Source: an uncultured Spirochaetales bacterium | GTDB taxonomy: Bacteria > Spirochaetota > Spirochaetia > Sphaerochaetales > Sphaerochaetaceae | Reading direction: 5' to 3' | DNA length: 10,565 nucleotides | Assembly: GCA_934276695.1 (NCBI GenBank) | Contig: CAKQTF010000021.1 | Span: 1-10,565 of the forward strand | In this document: piece by piece, positions 6,829 through 10,565 of the stretch | Numbering within the stretch: the first letter of the stretch is position 1 | Layout of the letters: each line of letters begins with the position of its first letter | Notes under the pieces: model-generated | What the model saw: only the letters and a program-made list of their open reading frames with translations | Database searches by the model: none | Told to the model about the DNA's origin: nothing | Made by a program: the position numbers and the translations under genes

Positions 6829-7293
6829 ATGAGAAGAAAAGACAGGGAAAAAGACGAATCGTTTGCATTCAGCGTGATCGATAGTGCTCCGTTCTGCACT
6901 ATAGGGATTACTGATGGCGGATCTGTTTATACAGTGCCGCTATCTGTTGTGAGGGATGGAAGGAGCCTTTATTTCCATTCTGCGCTAGAAGGCCGGAAGG
7001 TGGATATGCTCAGATCCGGCCACAGCGTCTCCCTGACAGCTGTTTCGGAGTGCTGCGTTGACCAGGAAGGTTACACTGTGCGCTACAGGTCTGCTCATGC
7101 TGATGCGGATGTGCATGAGATTGCAGATGAGAGGGAGAAGGCTAAGGCCTTAATGCTGATAATCAGGCGCTTTGCTCCAGACAATACCAGGATGAATCCA
7201 GAGAAGTACATCAGAGCGATGGCTGATAAGACTCTCGTCTGGCGGCTTGATATTATTAGCATCGCAGGAAAGGAGAACAGGCAGGCAGAGTGA
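6829..7293 (+). CDS. Pyridoxamine 5'-phosphate oxidase-fold flavoprotein (NimA-like)
   Basis: This 154-residue protein has the split-barrel flavin-binding fold of the PNPOx/NimA family. It begins with the typical MRRKDRE, then a strand pattern APFCTIGITDGGSVYTVPLS (25-44) and the flavin-site segment LYFHSALEGRKVDML, and ends with the usual RFAPDN...EKYI region. Members of this subgroup bind FMN or related cofactors and are often called nitroimidazole-resistance or general stress proteins; the substrate is unknown and resistance should not be assumed. The start fits the family N-terminus, yet it directly follows the T run of the antiporter terminator. Its only Shine-Dalgarno is 25 bases away, across the hairpin. 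Expression probably relies on readthrough from the antiporter promoter or on a promoter inside that gene. The convergent lipoprotein gene ends 13 bases further on. Confidence 0.85.
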   Translation: MRRKDREKDESFAFSVIDSAPFCTIGITDGGSVYTVPLSVVRDGRSLYFHSALEGRKVDMLRSGHSVSLTAVSECCVDQEGYTVRYRSAHADADVHEIADEREKAKALMLIIRRFAPDNTRMNPEKYIRAMADKTLVWRLDIISIAGKENRQAE

Positions 7294-7306
7294 GCCTGAT
7301 GCATTT

Positions 7307-7768
7307 TCATAATGAGACTATGACTGAGACGTCTCCATCACCGAGTATGGATTTAAGCTCATACTGTGATATTCCACTGATCTTCCCGAGCCTTGTGAGC
7401 CTCCATTTGTTATGGCCATAGTAGATTACGAATGTGCTTCCAAGATACAGAATCAGGTCTCCTGGTTCTGTGGTGATAAGCTCATCATTCCGAGGAAGGT
7501 CCACTCCTAGCTCTCCGGTTTTCTCCATATTGCCATAATCTCTCATTGCAATTGTCAGAGGGCCTTCTGCGAGCAGGCTTAGAAGTGCCTTCGCAGAGCT
7601 GTTATCTGCTAGCTCTGCACTTAGCACATGGCCGTTTATCTCAAGCTTGATCAGGTCTGTCATTCTCATTTCTTCTGTATCTCCTATGTATTCTGTCTGC
7701 ATATGAAAGTGGCTGCATCCAGATAGAAGCAGGGTGAGGGATATCAATAGTACAGCTGCTTTTGCCAT
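7307..7768 (-). CDS. Cyclophilin-like-fold lipoprotein
   Basis: The 153-residue product starts MAKAAVLLISLTLLLSGC, a short lipoprotein signal peptide with lipobox LSGC and the lipidated cysteine at 18. The mature part matches the bacterial cyclophilin-like domain (Cyclophil_like type): INGHVLSAELADNSSAKALL, then a LAEGPLTIAMRDYGNMEK segment, then LPRNDELITTEPGDLILYLG and GDGDVSV near the end. Members are small beta-barrel proteins of unclear function and are not proven prolyl isomerases. The open frame extends 32 codons further upstream, but I chose ATG 7768 because AAAAGGA lies six bases before it and because it leaves a canonical signal peptide; an alternative ATG at 7786 would lengthen the signal peptide. 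A candidate promoter lies at 7818-7848. Confidence 0.85.
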   Translation of the reverse strand: MAKAAVLLISLTLLLSGCSHFHMQTEYIGDTEEMRMTDLIKLEINGHVLSAELADNSSAKALLSLLAEGPLTIAMRDYGNMEKTGELGVDLPRNDELITTEPGDLILYLGSTFVIYYGHNKWRLTRLGKISGISQYELKSILGDGDVSVIVSL

Positions 7769-7817
7769 GATTGTTCCTTTTCTCATTGTTTTCATCAATT
7801 CATAAAATGATTCCATA

Positions 7818-7848
7818 ACCATAAGACCTGAAGCTAGCTTTAAGTCAA
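7818..7848 (-). promoter_or_regulatory. Candidate promoter of the lipoprotein gene
   Basis: On the minus strand, TTGACT (7848-7843) and TATGGT (7823-7818) are separated by 19 bases. The spacer contains the perfect palindrome AAGCTAGCTT (7831-7840), which could be an operator. The spacing is slightly long, so the -10 assignment is uncertain. Confidence 0.35.
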
Positions 7849-7931
7849 TAGTGCCATTAATCAAGAATGCACTTATAATTTTATTTATAATAACAAAATA
7901 AAAAAATCTGCTTTTATTTTATCAATATCTG

Positions 7932-7960
7932 TTGACTAAGTGCTTTGATTTCTGTTAACT
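7932..7960 (+). promoter_or_regulatory. Promoter of tRNA-Asp
   Basis: TTGACT (7932-7937) and TTAACT (7955-7960) are 17 bases apart. The -10 box ends 11 bases before the mature tRNA, the same distance as at the tRNA-Gly promoter in this window. Confidence 0.6.
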
Positions 7961-7971
7961 TATCCTTGCTT

Positions 7972-8045
7972 GTGGGAGTAGCGAAGCTGGTTATCGCGCT
8001 GGCCTGTCACGCCGGAGATCACGGGTTCGAGCCCCGTCTCTCACG
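7972..8045 (+). tRNA. tRNA-Asp (anticodon GTC)
   Basis: The 74-base cloverleaf is complete. The acceptor is GTGGGAG/CTCTCAC with one G-U pair, and the D arm has GCG...CGC with AGCTGGTTA. The anticodon arm is CTGGC-CTGTCAC-GCCGG with GTC, and the T arm is a perfect ACGGG-TTCGAGC-CCCGT. The discriminator is G (8045) and CCA is not encoded. A promoter lies just upstream and an intrinsic terminator just downstream. The sharp change to AT-rich DNA shortly after makes it a candidate integration site. Confidence 0.97.
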
Positions 8046-8050
8046 AACAA

Positions 8051-8079
8051 GACTCTAGGCTATGCTTAGAGTCTTTTTT
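8051..8079 (+). terminator. Intrinsic terminator of tRNA-Asp
   Basis: GACTCTA (8051-8057) pairs perfectly with TAGAGTC (8067-8073) across a 9-base loop and is followed by six T (8074-8079). It starts five bases after the tRNA 3' end. Confidence 0.85.
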
Positions 8080-8158
8080 GCTCCTTAAATGTTCTAATAA
8101 ATCAATAATCCATATAAGTATCCATCATTTACTTGCGTAGTACTATTAACGTTAAAAA

Positions 8159-8175
8159 TGTTTGAAAATCAAACA
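8159..8175. promoter_or_regulatory. Candidate operator of the XRE regulator
   Basis: TGTTTG-AAAAT-CAAACA is a perfect 6-base inverted repeat with a 5-base spacer, 54 bases before the HTH gene. Two copies of TTATACT (8191-8197 and 8205-8211) downstream are plausible -10 boxes, so a bound dimer would cover the -35 region of the first. A second palindrome, TTAACGTTAA (8146-8155), lies next to it. Autorepression of the HTH-Fic operon is inferred. Confidence 0.45.
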
Positions 8176-8229
8176 AATAATGTTTTCTTTTTATACTAGA
8201 TTGTTTATACTTTATTTAGTGGGAATAAA

Positions 8230-8556
8230 ATGGACACAAAAGATAGATTGAAAGAATCAAGAGAGATGCTACATCTTACACAGGATTATGTAGCAAAAGT
8301 GATAGGAATACCACGTACGGCAATTGTTCAAATTGAAAGTGGAAACAGAAAAGTAAGTACTGATGAACTTGTAAAATTTAGTAAGCTATATGGTGTTTCT
8401 TCAGATTACCTTTTAGGTACACAGTCAAATATTAGTAATATTGAAGTATTTACTAGAGGATTTGAAGGCTTATCAGAGCAAGACCAGGAAGAAATACTGA
8501 ATTTGATAGCATTTAAGAAACAGATGGCAGCAAGAAAGAAGGGAGAATTAGTGTAG
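8230..8556 (+). CDS. XRE-family HTH regulator (antitoxin-like)
   Basis: This 108-residue protein has one helix-turn-helix of the Cro/CI type at about residues 5-62 (LTQDYVAKVIGIPRTAIVQI, then DELVKFSKLYGVSSDYLLG). A helical tail follows, FTRGFEGLSEQDQEEILNLI, ending in a lysine/arginine-rich stretch. This tail pattern is common in HTH proteins encoded beside ImmA/IrrE-type peptidases, where the HTH protein represses the operon and the peptidase can cleave it. The stop codon overlaps the start of the peptidase-Fic gene by one base (TAGTG), indicating translational coupling. Before its ATG there is only a weak SD (GTGGGA). A palindromic candidate operator is upstream. The gene is AT-rich compared with the genes before tRNA-Asp. 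The HTH call is secure; the antitoxin or repressor role is inferred. Confidence 0.9.
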   Translation: MDTKDRLKESREMLHLTQDYVAKVIGIPRTAIVQIESGNRKVSTDELVKFSKLYGVSSDYLLGTQSNISNIEVFTRGFEGLSEQDQEEILNLIAFKKQMAARKKGELV

Positions 8557-9953
8557 TGTATTTTTCTCCCGAGACTATAAATAAATACCGATTTGATGCT
8601 GAAGGTTTTGCTGACTTTTTCAGATTAAATTATTATAAGGACTCTGATGTTTTTTATCCTATTAACCCTTTTGCAATCATACAGGATTTGGGAATTCATT
8701 ATGCATTTAGAAATTTAGATAGACTTGAAGGGCTTCTTTTGACCGATACAGATGGTACAGGAGTTAATTTAATAGTAATTAATTCAAAGAGACCTATACA
8801 AAGAATACGCTATTCTTGTGCGCATGAACTGTGCCATTTTTTAAAAGATGTTGGTGATTCTAGATATAATCCATTGAAATGTTTTGCGTCTTCTTCGAAT
8901 AGTATAGAACGATATGCCGAGAGTTTTGCGGCTTCTTTTTTGATGCCGAGAGATGAAATGAAAAAAGTAATAGCACGGCAGATAAAGAAGTGTTATCTTA
9001 GCTTTGATGATATCTTATTTATTGCTGACTACTTTGGTGTTAGTTTTCAATCTTGTTATTATAGAATTAAAAGTGTAAGTCCTGAGGTTCTTCCTGAAGG
9101 ATGTGATTCTAAATTAAAAAAGTATCATCCAAGTATACGACGTGAAGAGATAGGACTTAGAAGTGATGTGGTTCTTTATGAGCAAATTCTTAATTCCTGG
9201 AGTGATGCCTGGAGCAGTACAGATCAAACAAGAGCTGCTTTAGTTTTCAAAAATGAATATGTATATAATGACAGCAGAATGGAAGGAATCGATATCTCAG
9301 AAGAGGTATTATGTGAAATCATCACAGATTTACGGTTGAATACTCAAAATAGTGAGTATAACATTCAAAAACACTATAACTTAAGTGAAATTGCAGGTCA
9401 TTCTCTATTATATGATTATGTTTTTAGTTACCCTAAAAGCCAGAAAATAAGTATATATACAATACTAAAGCTGAATAGGATACTTTTTTCTTGTGTTCCA
9501 TTTTCTGCTTTTGGAGGAAGGACTAGAACTCAGAATGTATTGGTTCTTGGTTCAAAATTCGAGACTGTAGATTATCATGATGTAATGACCGAATTAATAA
9601 AACTCGATAAAACTGTTCAATCTTTGGAAGAGAACTATTCATCAAGAAAGAAATCTGAAATAATTAAAGAAATAGTAAGAATCCATCATCGTTTGACTGT
9701 GATTCATCCTTTTTCAGATGGGAATGGAAGAACAAGTCGTGCATTTATGAATCTTCTGTTAATGAGATATGGAATACCACCAGTATTCATAACAATGGAA
9801 AAGAAACCTGAATATGTAAAAGCATTAAGTATTGCTGATACTTGTGAAAATATAGATTCTCTATATTCTATTATTATGAAAGAAATAATAAATAGTCACT
9901 CTAACTATTATAGTGTAAGAAAGAGGAGGTTTAATAACATTTCAAATGAATAA
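8556..9953 (+). CDS. Fusion of ImmA/IrrE-like zinc peptidase and Fic AMP-transferase
   Basis: One 465-residue protein carries two enzyme domains. Residues about 5-175 resemble ImmA/IrrE (COG2856) peptidases: CAHELCHFLKD gives the HExxH zinc motif (H90, E91, H94), and ERYAESFAASFLMP (118-131) supplies the third-ligand region (E118), with the usual helical DILFIADYFGVS after it. Residues about 205-450 form a Fic domain: inhibitory-helix motif NDSRMEGI with E243, a flap-like stretch GGRTRTQNVLVLG (320-332), and the complete active-site loop HPFSDGNGRTSR (384-395), which predicts AMP transfer to a target hydroxyl. The usual S/T four residues before the inhibitory glutamate is D239 here. The start is GTG, overlapping the HTH stop by one base, with GGGAG (8541-8545) upstream. 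There is no signal peptide, so it is cytoplasmic. I infer that the peptidase domain senses or cleaves the HTH partner and the Fic domain is the effector. Confidence 0.9.
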   Translation: MYFSPETINKYRFDAEGFADFFRLNYYKDSDVFYPINPFAIIQDLGIHYAFRNLDRLEGLLLTDTDGTGVNLIVINSKRPIQRIRYSCAHELCHFLKDVGDSRYNPLKCFASSSNSIERYAESFAASFLMPRDEMKKVIARQIKKCYLSFDDILFIADYFGVSFQSCYYRIKSVSPEVLPEGCDSKLKKYHPSIRREEIGLRSDVVLYEQILNSWSDAWSSTDQTRAALVFKNEYVYNDSRMEGIDISEEVLCEIITDLRLNTQNSEYNIQKHYNLSEIAGHSLLYDYVFSYPKSQKISIYTILKLNRILFSCVPFSAFGGRTRTQNVLVLGSKFETVDYHDVMTELIKLDKTVQSLEENYSSRKKSEIIKEIVRIHHRLTVIHPFSDGNGRTSRAFMNLLLMRYGIPPVFITMEKKPEYVKALSIADTCENIDSLYSIIMKEIINSHSNYYSVRKRRFNNISNE

Positions 9954-9962
9954 TAAAGACAA

Positions 9963-9971
9963 TGCTATTAT
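9963..9971 (+). promoter_or_regulatory. Extended -10 promoter candidate for the structured RNA
   Basis: TGCTATTAT matches the extended -10 pattern TGn-TATAAT with one mismatch in the hexamer. Transcription would begin about 9978, exactly where the first hairpin of the structured element starts. The -35 region is poor, as is tolerated by extended -10 promoters. AT-rich DNA makes chance matches common. Confidence 0.35.
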
Positions 9972-9977
9972 TAAAAA

Positions 9978-10075
9978 AACGACGTAACATCTTGTGATGA
10001 AACGTCGTTCAATCATCGTGCAGATACTACAACGATTATGTAAGCGATTTTCATTGTAGCATCTGTCCCTGATTG
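9978..10075 (+). ncRNA. Candidate structured RNA (two hairpins) before the DUF4417-like gene
   Basis: Hairpin 1: AACGACGT (9978-9985) pairs with ACGTCGTT (10002-10009). Inside, after a symmetric AA/AA internal loop, CATC (9988-9991) pairs with GATG (9996-9999) across TTGT. Hairpin 2: CAATCA (10010-10015) pairs with TGATTG (10070-10075); after a 5/4 internal loop, CAGAT (10021-10025) pairs with ATCTG (10061-10065); after one A-C mismatch, CTACAA (10027-10032) pairs with TTGTAG (10054-10059). The apical loop is 21 nt and contains CGATT twice. The hairpins are directly adjacent. No T run follows, so this is not a standard terminator. It may be a free small RNA or the leader of the next gene. I do not recognise it as a known RNA family. 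Confidence 0.5.
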
Positions 10076-10113
10076 TTTCCATTGATATTTTTAGTGGTTC
10101 TGGAGGATTTTTT

Positions 10114-10565
10114 ATGATGCTAAAACAAACGGATATACTGTTTGAAAAAAATAGTATTGAAAGAACTGTTGGTTCAATTAACGATTCAGATAGTGAAAAC
10201 AAAAGAATTGTTTTGCTAGATAAGCATCGTTGTCATAATCTTGCTGATCTTGTGAATATTGCTCAGATGTATTATTCATACCTAGTTGATAAAGGCTTTA
10301 AATTTACAGAAGAGGGATATCCAATTTTTGAGAAAGAGATGTTTCTTGATGAATGGCCTGATATTGTAATCCCTTTTGGAAATAGAAATTCAAGATTTGT
10401 GAAGAACAAAAAAAAGACTGTATTGTGCCATTTCTCAAAAGATAAGTATATTTATCCTAGGTTAGCTAATTTGTTTAATGAAATAGATATATATAGAGAC
10501 TTTTTGGGGGTAATATCGAGTGATATAACCGTAATAAGTGATATGGATATTGAGTGGCAACGTTT
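10114..10565 (+). CDS. DUF4417-like protein, 3' end beyond the window
   Basis: An open frame of 150 codons runs to the right edge without a stop. The start MMLKQTDILFEK is supported by GGAGG (10102-10106) seven bases before the first ATG (10114); the second ATG at 10117 is an alternative. Residues about 85-150 resemble DUF4417 proteins: PDIVIPFGNRN, then TVLCHFSKDKYIYPRL, then FLGVISSDITVISDM, which corresponds to the family's usual GVI(S/T)PDFSLY-DMP segment. The expected proline and FSLY residues are changed here, so the match is divergent. The family's biochemical role is not established to my knowledge; members occur on phages and integrative elements. The N-terminal 80 residues are not recognised. 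The structured RNA lies 38 bases upstream of the start, and the gene is AT-rich like the HTH and Fic genes. Confidence 0.6.
   Translation, partial: MMLKQTDILFEKNSIERTVGSINDSDSENKRIVLLDKHRCHNLADLVNIAQMYYSYLVDKGFKFTEEGYPIFEKEMFLDEWPDIVIPFGNRNSRFVKNKKKTVLCHFSKDKYIYPRLANLFNEIDIYRDFLGVISSDITVISDMDIEWQR

Noticed and set aside
9954..10113. Structured region as a retron or type III toxin-antitoxin RNA
   Set aside because: No reverse transcriptase gene is present, and there are no tandem repeats of the ToxI type. Only two unlike hairpins are seen.
8046..10565. CRISPR array, insertion sequence ends or a second tRNA-Asp 3' repeat
   Set aside because: I scanned by eye for regularly spaced repeats, terminal inverted repeats around the genes and a copy of the tRNA 3' end; none was found in the part shown.

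Overview
The window comes from a bacterial chromosome. Positions 1 to about 8045 hold compact genes of moderate GC (a sampled line inside the transporter gene is about half G+C). From about 8090 to the end the DNA is clearly AT-richer (two sampled lines are roughly 30-37% G+C) and carries accessory genes. Neither tRNA gene encodes its 3' CCA. The gene set (an NhaC-family antiporter, type I phosphomannose isomerase, a NimA-like flavoprotein, a cyclophilin-like lipoprotein) and the base composition suggest a host-associated anaerobe. A spirochaete or a Firmicutes-like organism is possible, but I cannot settle the lineage from sequence alone.

Housekeeping part, left to right: a TetR regulator (+) with a palindromic candidate operator just upstream; a CNNM/HlyC-type DUF21-CBS-CorC membrane protein (-) whose stop codon abuts the tetR stop; a 200-bp intergenic stretch with a perfect palindrome and a hairpin; tRNA-Gly(CCC) (-), diverging from manA (+), which overlaps a DEDDh exonuclease gene (+); a PAP2-family phosphatase (-), converging on the exonuclease with overlapping tails; an NhaC-family antiporter (+) ending in a strong intrinsic terminator; a pyridoxamine-phosphate-oxidase-fold flavoprotein (+) whose Shine-Dalgarno lies on the far side of that same terminator hairpin; a convergent cyclophilin-like lipoprotein (-); and tRNA-Asp(GTC) (+) with its own promoter and terminator.

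Accessory part: directly after tRNA-Asp comes a two-gene unit. It encodes an XRE-family HTH regulator and, with a one-base stop/start overlap, an unusual single protein joining an ImmA/IrrE-type zinc peptidase domain (HELCH) to a complete Fic AMP-transferase domain (HPFSDGNGRTSR). A 160-bp gap follows. It holds an extended -10 promoter candidate and two well-formed RNA hairpins, one of them bipartite and about 66 nt long. The last gene runs off the right edge and resembles DUF4417 proteins, which occur on mobile elements.

The most interesting reading is that HTH, peptidase-Fic fusion, structured RNA and DUF4417-like gene form one mobile, possibly toxin-antitoxin or phage-defence-like module inserted beside tRNA-Asp. 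The parts are visible in the sequence; that they form one functional system is inference. A second point of interest is the SD-hairpin-AUG arrangement at 6797-6831, where a terminator stem appears to place a distant SD next to the start codon.
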